Assembly: GCA_031549485.1 (NCBI GenBank)
Contig: JAVBPR010000001.1
Span: 1-16,463, forward strand
Direction: 5' to 3'
From: JAVBPR01 sp031549485
GTDB lineage: Bacteria > Bacillota > Clostridia > Oscillospirales > Feifaniaceae
Length of the DNA stretch: 16,463 nt
A program made the position numbers and the translations under genes. Positions 1-7,980 of this stretch are shown piece after piece (within the stretch, counting starts at the first letter, position 1; every line of letters begins with the position of its first letter). The notes beneath the pieces are model-generated. The model searched no databases. It saw nothing but the letters and a program-made list of their open reading frames with translations, and was not told the DNA's origin.

Positions 1-38
1 GCTGAATTATAATTCAATTTTATGAATAAAAATACATT
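1..38. promoter_or_regulatory. Tandem ARG boxes (ArgR/AhrC operator) upstream of argG
   Basis: Positions 3-16 read TGAATTATAATTCA, a perfect 14-bp palindrome that fits the core TGAAT-WWWW-ATTCA of the known ArgR/AhrC binding site. Positions 23-36 read TGAATAAAAATACA, the same core with one mismatch. As 18-bp boxes (1-18 and 21-38) they are separated by 2 bp and their centres are 20 bp apart, close to the two-box spacing known for ArgR hexamers. They sit directly ahead of a seven-gene arginine operon, so arginine-dependent repression is the natural inference. The upstream end of the operator region may continue outside the window. Confidence 0.85.
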
Positions 39-45
39 TTTCCTC

Positions 46-74
46 TTGCAATTTTCACCGGATTGGTGTATAGT
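46..74 (+). promoter_or_regulatory. Candidate sigma-A promoter of the arg operon
   Basis: TTGCAA (46-51) and TATAGT (69-74) are separated by exactly 17 bp, giving a start site near position 81 and a leader of about 30 nt before argG. The ARG boxes would then lie just upstream of the -35. An alternative is that TATAAT at 8-13, inside the first ARG box, is the -10 of a promoter whose -35 lies outside the window. That would place the operator over the promoter, as is usual for ArgR repression. The sequence alone does not decide between the two. Confidence 0.5.
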
Positions 75-111
75 AAATCCATTCTGATTTTTGATTCGGG
101 GAGTGTTTGTT

Positions 112-1335
112 ATGAAACCCAGCTACAAAAAAGTGGTTCTCGCCTATTCCGGCGGGCTTGACACTTCAATAATTATTCAGTGGCTTCTTGAAAACTATGA
201 GGGATGCGAAGTGATTTGCGTAGCTGCCGATGTCGGGCAGGGCGCCGAGCTGGACGGGTTGCATGAAAAGGCGAAAAAAACAGGTGCAAGCAAGCTCTAT
301 ATCGAAGATTTGAAAAATGAATTTGTCGAGGAATTCATCTGGCCGACCTTGAAAGCCGGCGCGCTTTATGAAAACAAATATCTTCTCGGGACGTCGTTTG
401 CCCGTCCGGTTATCGCGAAAAGAATCGTTGAAATCGCGAAAAAAGAGGGGGCTGACGCTATTGTTCACGGTTGCACAGGCAAGGGGAACGACCAGGTTCG
501 TTTCGAGCTTACGATAAAAGCCTTTGCGCCCGAGATGAAGATAATCGCGCCGTGGCGTATTTGGGATATTAAAAGCAGGGACGAGGAAATCGATTACGCC
601 GAAGCGCATAATATCCCGCTTTCTTTTACCCGCGAAACAAGTTACAGCAAAGATAAAAATCTGTGGCATCTTTCGCATGAGGGGCTTGACCTTGAAGATC
701 CGGCAAACGCGCCCGACCTCGATAAAATTTTAGAGCTTGGTGTTTCTCCCGAAAAAGCGCCCGATGTTCCCGCGTACGTAACCATTTCTTTTGAAAAAGG
801 CATACCGGTTGCGCTTGACGGCAAAAAGTTGGACGGCGTTTCGCTTATAACTGAGCTCAATAAAATCGGCGGCGCAAACGGTTGCGGCATTGTCGACATG
901 GTTGAAAACCGCCTTGTCGGAATGAAGAGCAGAGGCGTTTATGAGACGCCGGGCGGCTCGATTTTGTATGCCGCTATCGGCCAGCTTGAGCAGATAACAA
1001 TCGACCGCGATACCCTGCACATGAAGCAACAGCTTTCGGGCAGATTTGCGGAGCTTGTTTATTACGGACAGTGGTATACTCCGCTTCGCGAGTCGCTTTC
1101 GGCGTTTGCGGACAAAGCGTGCGAATATGTTACCGGCGACGTCCGGCTTAAACTTTATAAAGGAAATATAATTCCCGCGGGGGTGACTTCAAAGTATTCG
1201 CTTTACAGCGAGGCGATTGCCACTTTCGGGCAGGATGAAATATACGATCAAAAAGACAGCGAAGGCTTTGTAAATCTTTTCGGGCTTCCGGTAAAGGTAA
1301 ACGCGCTTCGCAAAGAAGGTAAACTTAATGGCTAA
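112..1335 (+). CDS. argG: Argininosuccinate synthase
   Basis: ATP-dependent ligase joining citrulline and aspartate into argininosuccinate, the seventh step of arginine synthesis; cytosolic and tetrameric in the family. The 407-residue product has the PP-loop AYSGGLDTS at residues 11-19 that binds ATP, the GCTGKGNDQVRFE block at about 120-132 that contacts substrates, and the usual family length (about 400). I chose ATG 112 because GGGGAG at 98-103 stands 8 nt upstream; an in-frame TTG at 91 would add seven residues but overlaps nothing resembling a ribosome binding site. First gene of the operon; its end overlaps argH by 8 nt. No missing catalytic motif was seen. Confidence 0.97.
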   Translation: MKPSYKKVVLAYSGGLDTSIIIQWLLENYEGCEVICVAADVGQGAELDGLHEKAKKTGASKLYIEDLKNEFVEEFIWPTLKAGALYENKYLLGTSFARPVIAKRIVEIAKKEGADAIVHGCTGKGNDQVRFELTIKAFAPEMKIIAPWRIWDIKSRDEEIDYAEAHNIPLSFTRETSYSKDKNLWHLSHEGLDLEDPANAPDLDKILELGVSPEKAPDVPAYVTISFEKGIPVALDGKKLDGVSLITELNKIGGANGCGIVDMVENRLVGMKSRGVYETPGGSILYAAIGQLEQITIDRDTLHMKQQLSGRFAELVYYGQWYTPLRESLSAFADKACEYVTGDVRLKLYKGNIIPAGVTSKYSLYSEAIATFGQDEIYDQKDSEGFVNLFGLPVKVNALRKEGKLNG

Positions 1336-2698
1336 AAAAATGTGGGCAGGCAGGTTTTCAAAAGAGCTTTCAAGCAAGGTAAATGATTTCAACAGCTCGC
1401 TTTCTTTTGACTACCGAATGTTCAAAAATGATATCGAGGGCTCAAAAGCTCATGCAAAAATGCTTGCGAAATGCGGAATAATCGGCGAAAAAGACGGACA
1501 GGAAATAATTGCAGGGCTTGATAAAATCCTCGCAGGGCTTCAAGACGGCAGCATAGAGTTTCCGGACGGGGCGGAGGATATCCATATGGCGGTCGAAGAA
1601 ATTTTGACCGGAATGCTTCCGCGAGAGGGCAAAATGCTCCACACCGCGAGAAGTAGAAACGACCAGGTCGCCGTCGATTTGCGCCTTTACCTGCGCGATG
1701 AGATGGGCGAGATTGACGCGCTTCTCCGCAAACTCATAAAAGCGATAGCCGCGCTTGCAAAGAACAATATTGACGCAGTTATGCCGGGGTATACACACCT
1801 GCAAAGAGCGCAACCGGTCAGCTTTGCCCACTATATTTTAGCCTACGGATTCATGTTTAAAAGGGATATCGCAAGGCTTGGTAATTGCAGAGAGCTTATG
1901 AATACTTCGCCGCTCGGTTGCGGCGCGCTCGCGACCTCGACCTTTCCGATCGACCGCGACTATACCGCGGAGCTGCTCGGCTTTTCCGGCCCTTGCGAAA
2001 ACTCGATAGACGGCGTTTCGGACAGGGACTACGCAATTGAACTTGCGGGCGTTATTTCGATTATCATGATGCACCTTTCGCGCTTTTCGGAGGAAATAAT
2101 TCTTTGGTGCAGCGGTGAATTTAACTTTATCGAGCTTGATGACGCGTATTCGACCGGCAGCTCGATAATGCCGCAAAAGAAAAACCCGGACATCGCGGAG
2201 CTTGTAAGAGGAAAAACAGGCAGGGTTTATGGTAATTTAACCGCGCTTTTGACCGTGATGAAAGGAATCCCGCTGGCGTACAACAAGGATATGCAGGAGG
2301 ACAAAGAGGCGATTTTCGACAGCGTCGACAATGTGAAGCTCTGTCTTGACGTTTTTGCCGATATGCTTCTTGAGATAAAGGTGAATAAAGCAAGGCTTCG
2401 GCAGGCGGCGGCAAGCGGATATATCAACGCGACCGACTGCGCCGATTTTCTTGTGAAAAAAGGGATGAGCTTTCGCGACGCCTATAAAATCACCGGCGAG
2501 CTTGTCGCGCTGTGCATAGAAAAAGAAACAACGCTTGAAAAACTGCCGCTTGCCGATTACAGGGCAAAAAGCGAGCTTTTCGACGACGGTATTTATGACG
2601 CCGTTGACCTTATTACCTGCTTAAACGGGCGGAAGGTAAAAGGCGGACCGTCCGCGCAGTCGGTAAAAAATCAGATAGCTATATTGGAGAAAATATGA
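1328..2698 (+). CDS. argH: Argininosuccinate lyase
   Basis: Cleaves argininosuccinate to arginine and fumarate, the last step of the pathway; fumarase/aspartase superfamily, cytosolic homotetramer. The 456-residue protein begins with the typical MWAGRF block (5-10), then HTARSRNDQ (105-113), GYTHLQRAQP (154-163, with the conserved His157), and the superfamily signature GSSIMPQKKNP (277-287) whose serines lie on the mobile catalytic loop. Length is normal. The start ATG lies 8 nt inside the end of argG with GAAGGT about 7 nt upstream, implying translational coupling. Its stop overlaps the argC start as ATGA. Confidence 0.97.
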   Translation: MAKKMWAGRFSKELSSKVNDFNSSLSFDYRMFKNDIEGSKAHAKMLAKCGIIGEKDGQEIIAGLDKILAGLQDGSIEFPDGAEDIHMAVEEILTGMLPREGKMLHTARSRNDQVAVDLRLYLRDEMGEIDALLRKLIKAIAALAKNNIDAVMPGYTHLQRAQPVSFAHYILAYGFMFKRDIARLGNCRELMNTSPLGCGALATSTFPIDRDYTAELLGFSGPCENSIDGVSDRDYAIELAGVISIIMMHLSRFSEEIILWCSGEFNFIELDDAYSTGSSIMPQKKNPDIAELVRGKTGRVYGNLTALLTVMKGIPLAYNKDMQEDKEAIFDSVDNVKLCLDVFADMLLEIKVNKARLRQAAASGYINATDCADFLVKKGMSFRDAYKITGELVALCIEKETTLEKLPLADYRAKSELFDDGIYDAVDLITCLNGRKVKGGPSAQSVKNQIAILEKI

Positions 2699-3723
2699 AA
2701 ATCAAAGCTGGAATAATTGGCGGCGGCGGATATGTCGGCGCGGAGCTTGCGAGAATACTTTTAAATCATCCGAACGCAGAGCTTGTAGGCGTCGGAAGCC
2801 GCTCGGACAAAGGGGCATATGAGGACACTTACCCCGGGTTCAGAAATATTTGTAATCTCGATTTTACAGATAACGACGATGTTATAGCAAAAAGCGACGT
2901 TGTTTTTGCCTCGGTTCCGCACGGCGTTTCGGAGGAATTTGCAGAAAAAGCACATGCAAAAAAAGCGGTGTTTATTGATATGGGCGCCGATTTCAGGCTT
3001 CGCAGCGAGGCGGATTACAGCAAATGGTACGGCTGCGCCTATAATAAACCGCACCTGCACGAAATAAGCTGTTACGGACTTCCCGAGCTAAATAGAGAGC
3101 AAATCAAAACCTGCGATATTATCGGCAATCCCGGATGTTACCCCACCAGCATCGCGCTTGGCCTTATGCCCGCAATTTCGGCAGGGGCTGTGGAAAAAAG
3201 CGGAATAATTATAGACAGCAAATCAGGCACGACCGGCGCGGGGATAGGACTTACAAGAGGAACGCATTTTGCCGAGTGCAACGAGGCGTTCGCGCCGTAT
3301 AAAGCTGCGGCGCACAGGCATATTCCCGAGATAGAGCAAACCCTTTCGGATATGGCAAAAGAGCAGGTGAGCGTAACTTTTGTGCCGCATCTTCTGCCGA
3401 TAAACCGCGGCATAGTGTCGACGATTTACGCGAGAACCGAAAAATCGCTGGAAGAGATATTTGAAATTTACAGCGCCGCATATGAAAACGAAAAATTTGT
3501 GCGCCTTCTTCCGCTCGGGAGTTTTGCAGATTTAAAAAATGTCCGCCTCTCCAACTTTTGCGATATTTCGCTGCATAAAGACGAACATACAAATACGCTG
3601 ATTATTGTTTCGGCAATCGATAATATGGTAAAAGGCGCCGCGGGGCAAGCGGTTCAAAATATGAATATCCGGTTCGGTCTGCCGGAAGACGCAGGGCTGA
3701 ACCTTATAACGCCGGCATTTTAA
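2695..3723 (+). CDS. argC: N-acetyl-gamma-glutamyl-phosphate reductase
   Basis: NADPH-dependent reduction of N-acetylglutamyl phosphate to N-acetylglutamate semialdehyde, the third step of the pathway. The 342-residue protein has the Rossmann loop GIIGGGGYVGAEL at 6-18 and the catalytic block GNPGCYPT with the thioester-forming Cys148, and it ends in the C-terminal alpha/beta region typical of type 1 ArgC. TTGGAGA (2684-2690) serves as ribosome binding site, and the ATG overlaps the argH stop by 4 nt. Length and motifs are ordinary. Confidence 0.97.
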   Translation: MKIKAGIIGGGGYVGAELARILLNHPNAELVGVGSRSDKGAYEDTYPGFRNICNLDFTDNDDVIAKSDVVFASVPHGVSEEFAEKAHAKKAVFIDMGADFRLRSEADYSKWYGCAYNKPHLHEISCYGLPELNREQIKTCDIIGNPGCYPTSIALGLMPAISAGAVEKSGIIIDSKSGTTGAGIGLTRGTHFAECNEAFAPYKAAAHRHIPEIEQTLSDMAKEQVSVTFVPHLLPINRGIVSTIYARTEKSLEEIFEIYSAAYENEKFVRLLPLGSFADLKNVRLSNFCDISLHKDEHTNTLIIVSAIDNMVKGAAGQAVQNMNIRFGLPEDAGLNLITPAF

Positions 3724-3742
3724 AAGATAAGAGGAAAGAAAT

Positions 3743-4957
3743 ATGATAAAAGAAATCAAAGGAGGAGTGACCGCGCCGAAAGGCTTCACTGCGTCGGGGA
3801 TTTATTGCGGAATCCGCAAAAATCCGGGGAAATTTGACCTTGCGCTCATTTTTTCCGAAACGATGGCGGCCGCGGCGGGAGTTTACACCACCAATCTTGT
3901 AAAAGGCGCGCCAATAACGGTCACGCAGAAGAATATAGAAAACGGGTATTGCCGCGCAATTGTCTGCAACAGCGGCAATGCGAATACCTGCGCGCAGGAC
4001 GGCGAGATGATAGCGATGAGAACCTGCGATGCGGTTGCCGCAGGGCTCGGAATCGATATGTATGATGTCGCGGTCGCGTCGACAGGAGTTATCGGCCAGG
4101 TTTTGCCGGTCGAAAAAATTATCGCCGCCGTTCCCGCGCTTGTTGAAAAACTTTCGGTAAAGGGCGGAGCCGATGCCGCAAAGGCGATTTTGACAACCGA
4201 CCTTGTGAAAAAAGAGGCGGCGGTTGAATTTGTGGTGGCGGGCAAAAAATGCCGAATCGGCGGAATCGCAAAGGGAAGCGGGATGATAAAGCCGAATATG
4301 GCGACCATGCTCGCGTTTTTGACATGCGATGCCGAGGTTAGCCCCGCCGCCCTGCAAAAAGCGATTAAAAACGCGGCGGATAAGACATTTAACCGAATCA
4401 GCGTCGATGGCGACACCTCGACAAACGACACCTTGCTCATTATGGCAAACGGAGCTTCGGGCGCGGTTATTCGCGAAAACGGAAGCGAGTTCGCCATTTT
4501 CGAAGAGGCTCTTTTTATCGTTTGCAATGCGCTTGCAAAAAAAATGGCGCGTGACGGCGAGGGCGCGACAAAACTTATTACCTGCACGGTAAGCGGCGCG
4601 AGTAGCGAAGCGGACGCTGTCTGCCTTGCAAAAAGCGTTATCGAGAGCAATCTTGTCAAGGCGGCGATGTTCGGCCGCGATGCAAATTGGGGAAGAGTTC
4701 TCTGCGCGCTCGGCTATGCAGGCGTAAACTTTTCGCCGGCGGCGGTAAGCCTTTCGCTTTGCAGCGCTGCCGGAGTGATTATGGTTTGTGAAAATGGAAT
4801 GGGGCTTGACTTTGACGAAGCAAAGGCCCTTGAAATCCTTTCGGAATCTGAAATAGAAATTATGGCGAAAATCGGGGACGGCGCCTACAGCGGATATGCT
4901 TACGGCTGCGATCTCACCTACGATTACGTCAAGATAAACGGAGATTACAGAACATGA
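3743..4957 (+). CDS. argJ: Glutamate N-acetyltransferase / amino-acid acetyltransferase (ornithine acetyltransferase)
   Basis: Transfers the acetyl group from N-acetylornithine to glutamate, recycling it. Some family members also accept acetyl-CoA and then replace ArgA; the sequence does not tell me which type this is. The 404-residue precursor is expected to cleave itself before Thr188 in the block GMIKPNMATML (180-190), making alpha and beta chains, with Thr188 as N-terminal nucleophile. The oxyanion-hole block ASTGVIG is at 112-118, and the C terminus ends in the usual DYRT. GAGGAAAG (3731-3738) precedes the ATG. A 19-bp gap separates it from argC, the widest inside the operon. No argA is present, which fits the cyclic route. 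Confidence 0.96.
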   Translation: MIKEIKGGVTAPKGFTASGIYCGIRKNPGKFDLALIFSETMAAAAGVYTTNLVKGAPITVTQKNIENGYCRAIVCNSGNANTCAQDGEMIAMRTCDAVAAGLGIDMYDVAVASTGVIGQVLPVEKIIAAVPALVEKLSVKGGADAAKAILTTDLVKKEAAVEFVVAGKKCRIGGIAKGSGMIKPNMATMLAFLTCDAEVSPAALQKAIKNAADKTFNRISVDGDTSTNDTLLIMANGASGAVIRENGSEFAIFEEALFIVCNALAKKMARDGEGATKLITCTVSGASSEADAVCLAKSVIESNLVKAAMFGRDANWGRVLCALGYAGVNFSPAAVSLSLCSAAGVIMVCENGMGLDFDEAKALEILSESEIEIMAKIGDGAYSGYAYGCDLTYDYVKINGDYRT

Positions 4958-5793
4958 TGAATGCGTCGGATAAAGCTGGGATTTTGGTCGCCGCGCTTCC
5001 GTATATCCAAAAGTGGAACAAGAAAACCATCGTTGTGAAATACGGCGGCAACGCGATGATAAATGAGCACTTAAAAAATGAAGTAATTAATGATATAATA
5101 TTATTAAGGTTAATCGGAATTAACGTCGTGCTTGTTCACGGCGGCGGCCCCGAGATAAACGATTTGCTAAAAAAACTTAATATCGAGAGCAAATTTGTCG
5201 GCGGCCTGCGCTATACAGATAAGGACACTATGGACGTCGTCCAGATGGTTCTTTCGGGCAAGGTGAACAAAGATTTGGTCTCGCTTGTAACTCATCACGG
5301 GGGCAAGGCGCTCGGCCTGTGCGGAATAGACGGCGCGATGTTTGTCGCGCGCAAGATCAGCGGTGAGGATCTCGGTTTTGTCGGCGAGATTACAAAGGTA
5401 AACCCCGAGCCGATACTTCGCGCTTTTGAGGACGGGTATATCCCCGTCGTCGCAAGCGTTGCGGACGGCGAGGACGGCAATGCCTATAATATCAACGCGG
5501 ACACAGCGGCTTCCGAACTTGCTATCGCGCTCGGCGCGGTCAAGCTCATTTTGCTGACCGACACCGTGGGAATTCTTAACGGCGACGAGCTTGTCACCGT
5601 TTTGCAGGCGGACGAAGTTCAGGACTTTATCGACAAAGGGATAATCAGCGGCGGAATGATTCCGAAAGTAAAATGCTGTGTTGACGCGGTCAAAGGCGGC
5701 GTCGCGAGAACACATATAATTGACGGAAGAATGTCTCACTCTATTTTGGTGGAACTTCTTTCGGATGAGGGCGTAGGAAGCATGATTTTATAA
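4954..5793 (+). CDS. argB: Acetylglutamate kinase, probably the arginine-inhibited type
   Basis: Phosphorylates N-acetylglutamate with ATP, the second and usually controlling step in organisms using ArgJ. The 279-residue protein has KYGGNAM (Lys29 and the following glycines, phosphate binding), VHGGGPEI (61-68), YNINADTAASELA (178-190), and ISGGMIPK with Lys238. About 20 residues precede the first strand (ALPYIQKW...), matching the N-terminal helix that makes the hexameric, arginine-sensitive kinases. The C-terminal SHSILVELLSDEGVGSM block resembles their arginine site. The start overlaps the argJ stop as ATGA; a second ATG follows at 4957. Feedback inhibition is inferred from this similarity. 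Confidence 0.96.
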   Translation: MMNASDKAGILVAALPYIQKWNKKTIVVKYGGNAMINEHLKNEVINDIILLRLIGINVVLVHGGGPEINDLLKKLNIESKFVGGLRYTDKDTMDVVQMVLSGKVNKDLVSLVTHHGGKALGLCGIDGAMFVARKISGEDLGFVGEITKVNPEPILRAFEDGYIPVVASVADGEDGNAYNINADTAASELAIALGAVKLILLTDTVGILNGDELVTVLQADEVQDFIDKGIISGGMIPKVKCCVDAVKGGVARTHIIDGRMSHSILVELLSDEGVGSMIL

Positions 5794-5805
5794 GGGGTGG
5801 TCAAA

Positions 5806-6987
5806 GTGGATGTTTTCAAAAAAGACAAGGAGTATATCGCGGGGACTTATAAGCGGTATGATGTCGCGATAGAAAGCGGCAGAGGCGCAGCTTTTGTCGG
5901 AACAGACGGAAAGAAATACATCGATTTTTGCAGCGGGATCGGCGTTTTATCGCTCGGCTCATGCGATGAAGAATGGTGCGAAGCCGTTTGTGCACAAACA
6001 AAGAAGCTCGCGCATACCGGAAATTATTTTTATACCGAACCTGCGGCGGCGCTTGCTCGAAAGCTCTGCGATTATTCGGGGATGAAAAAGGTCTTTTTCA
6101 GCAACTCGGGCGCAGAGGCAAACGAATGCGCGATAAAAGCGGCAAGAAAATCCAGCTTTGATAAATACGGCGAGGGAAGAAGCAATATTATAACGATTAA
6201 AGGCTCTTTTCACGGCCGGACGATAACCACCGTTTCGGCGACGGGGCAGGAGGAATTTCACAAATTTTTCTTCCCGTTTACAGAAGGATTCCGCTTTGCG
6301 GAGCCGGAGGAAATCGAAACGATAAAAGAGATTTGCGACGAAAGCGTCTGTGCCATTATGCTCGAGGGAATACAGGGCGAGGGCGGCGTTATTCCGCTGC
6401 ACTATGATTTTGTCAGGGCTGTTACGCACTACGCAAAAGAAAACGATATTTTGATAATTTTCGATGAGGTTCAAACGGGAATAGGCAGAACAGGCTATCT
6501 GTTTGCTTTTCAATATTTTGATATCGAACCCGACATCGTCTCGCTTGCAAAAGGGCTTGGCGGAGGGCTTCCCATCGGGGCAACCCTGCTCGGCAAAAAG
6601 GTGGAAAAAACTTTGTCGCCGGGAACGCACGGATCAACTTTCGGCGGAAACCCGATTGTTTGCGCCGGCGCAAATGTTGTTTTGAATAGAATTGCTCAGC
6701 GCGAATTTTTGGCGCGGGTGAAAAAATGCGGGCAAAAAATAAAAGACAAAGTTTCCGAGGTGGGCTCGGATAAAATTGTTGAAATTCGAGGCGGCGGCCT
6801 TATGATTGGGCTTGAGCTTTGCGAAGGAATAAGCGCCCGCGAAATAGCCGAAAAGCTTCTTGCAAAAGGGGTTGCGGTTTTAACAGCGGGAAGAAACACA
6901 GTAAGGATTATGCCGCCGCTTAATATTTCGGATGAAGAGCTCGATGCGGGACTTAAAATTTTATGCGAAGGAATCAAAGAGATTTGA
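5806..6987 (+). CDS. argD: Acetylornithine aminotransferase (PLP-dependent)
   Basis: Class III aminotransferase converting N-acetylglutamate semialdehyde to N-acetylornithine with glutamate as amino donor; family members may also act in lysine synthesis. Counting from GTG 5806 (393 residues), NSGAEA (100-105) and SFHGRT bind the cofactor phosphate side, IFDEVQTG carries the Asp220 that contacts the pyridine ring, and SLAKGLGGG carries the Schiff-base Lys249. I prefer GTG 5806 because AAGGGGTGG (5792-5800) lies 5-6 nt upstream; GTG 5797 is also in frame but lies inside that ribosome binding site. The gap to argB is 12 nt. The 3' end overlaps the next ORF. Confidence 0.95.
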   Translation: MDVFKKDKEYIAGTYKRYDVAIESGRGAAFVGTDGKKYIDFCSGIGVLSLGSCDEEWCEAVCAQTKKLAHTGNYFYTEPAAALARKLCDYSGMKKVFFSNSGAEANECAIKAARKSSFDKYGEGRSNIITIKGSFHGRTITTVSATGQEEFHKFFFPFTEGFRFAEPEEIETIKEICDESVCAIMLEGIQGEGGVIPLHYDFVRAVTHYAKENDILIIFDEVQTGIGRTGYLFAFQYFDIEPDIVSLAKGLGGGLPIGATLLGKKVEKTLSPGTHGSTFGGNPIVCAGANVVLNRIAQREFLARVKKCGQKIKDKVSEVGSDKIVEIRGGGLMIGLELCEGISAREIAEKLLAKGVAVLTAGRNTVRIMPPLNISDEELDAGLKILCEGIKEI

Positions 6988-7892
6988 AAGATTTACTGAA
7001 AATAATGGATCTTGGCAAGGATGAGCTAAACGGGCTTTTAGACCTTGCGATAAAAATAAAAACAGATTATAAAAATGGCGTTGCGCCACCTTATCTTAAA
7101 GACAAAACTCTCGGAATGATTTTTGAAAAAGCATCAACGAGAACAAGGGTTTCTTTTGAGGTCGGTATGGTTCAGCTCGGCGGATATCCGCTTTTCCTCT
7201 CGTCAAACGATTTGCAGATGGGCAGGGGCGAGCCTATTGAGGATACCGCGCGAGTTCTCTCGAGAATGCTTGACGGAATTATGATCCGAACCTTTGCGCA
7301 GGAAACGGTAGAAACTCTTGCAAAGCACGCGGAAATTCCGGTCATAAACGGGCTTACCGATTTTGCGCATCCTTGCCAAATTCTCGCCGATTTTATGACG
7401 GTAAAAGAGCATAAAGGCTCGCTTGAGGGCAAAAAGTTTGCCTTTATCGGCGACGGGAATAATATGGCGAATTCGATAATCGCAGGCTGCGCAAAACTTG
7501 GAATAAGCATTTCGGTTGCTTGCCCGACAGGCTACGCGCCGGACAGCGATATTTGCTTTTTTGCGAAAAAGAATTGCGATTTCACGCTGACCGACGATAT
7601 TTTCGCGGCGGCAAAGGACGCCGACGTGCTTTTTACCGACGTTTATACCAGCATGGGGCAGGAGGCCGAAACCGAAAAAAGGAAAGAGGCTTTCAAAGGT
7701 TTTACCATAGACGAAAAACTTATGAAAGTTGCAAAATCCGACGCGATGGTTATGCACTGCCTTCCCGCACATAGGGGCGAGGAGATTTCGGCAGAGGTTT
7801 TCGAGGCGCACGCAAACGAAATATTCGACGAGGCGGAAAACCGCCTGCACGCTCAAAAAGCGGTGCTTGTCGAGCTTATGGGAACAAAATAA
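6963..7892 (+). CDS. argF: Ornithine carbamoyltransferase
   Basis: Makes citrulline from ornithine and carbamoyl phosphate. Numbering from ATG 6963 (309 residues), the carbamoyl-phosphate loop STRTR is at 58-62, HPCQ at 136-139, the ornithine loop DVYTSMGQE at 226-234, and HCLPAHRG at 265-272. The SMG loop argues for ornithine rather than acetyl- or succinylornithine; the Tyr where Trp is common is a small oddity. ATG 6963 overlaps argD by 25 nt and lacks a clear ribosome binding site. TTG 6984 has GAAGGA (6967-6972) 11 nt upstream and gives the more family-like N terminus (KDLLKIMDL), so it may be the real start. Last gene of the operon. Confidence 0.95.
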   Translation: MRRNQRDLKDLLKIMDLGKDELNGLLDLAIKIKTDYKNGVAPPYLKDKTLGMIFEKASTRTRVSFEVGMVQLGGYPLFLSSNDLQMGRGEPIEDTARVLSRMLDGIMIRTFAQETVETLAKHAEIPVINGLTDFAHPCQILADFMTVKEHKGSLEGKKFAFIGDGNNMANSIIAGCAKLGISISVACPTGYAPDSDICFFAKKNCDFTLTDDIFAAAKDADVLFTDVYTSMGQEAETEKRKEAFKGFTIDEKLMKVAKSDAMVMHCLPAHRGEEISAEVFEAHANEIFDEAENRLHAQKAVLVELMGTK

Positions 7893-7909
7893 TTTAAAAT
7901 TAAACAGAT

Positions 7910-7940
7910 AAACAGCCGGGCGCAACGCGCCCGGCTGTTT
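7910..7940 (+). terminator. Intrinsic terminator of the arg operon, probably bidirectional
   Basis: A 13-bp GC-rich inverted repeat, AACAGCCGGGCG (7911-7922) against CGCCCGGCTGTT (7928-7939), extended by the A7910/T7940 pair, with a 5-nt loop in which C7923 and G7927 could also pair. The + strand continues with a moderately T-rich tract (TGTGTTTGTCT). Read on the - strand the hairpin is followed by TTTATCTGTTTAATTTT, so it could also end transcription of the converging ABC-F gene, whose stop lies about 40 bp away. Confidence 0.88.
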
Positions 7941-7980
7941 GTGTTTGTCTATTTGCGGCGGAAGTGTAAAGTGGTTTGCG

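Noticed and set aside
3883..4659. 258-codon - strand ORF
   Set aside because: Lies wholly antisense to argJ, whose family motifs are clear; it is a by-product of that gene's codon bias. The same applies to other long antisense frames across the arg and pst genes.
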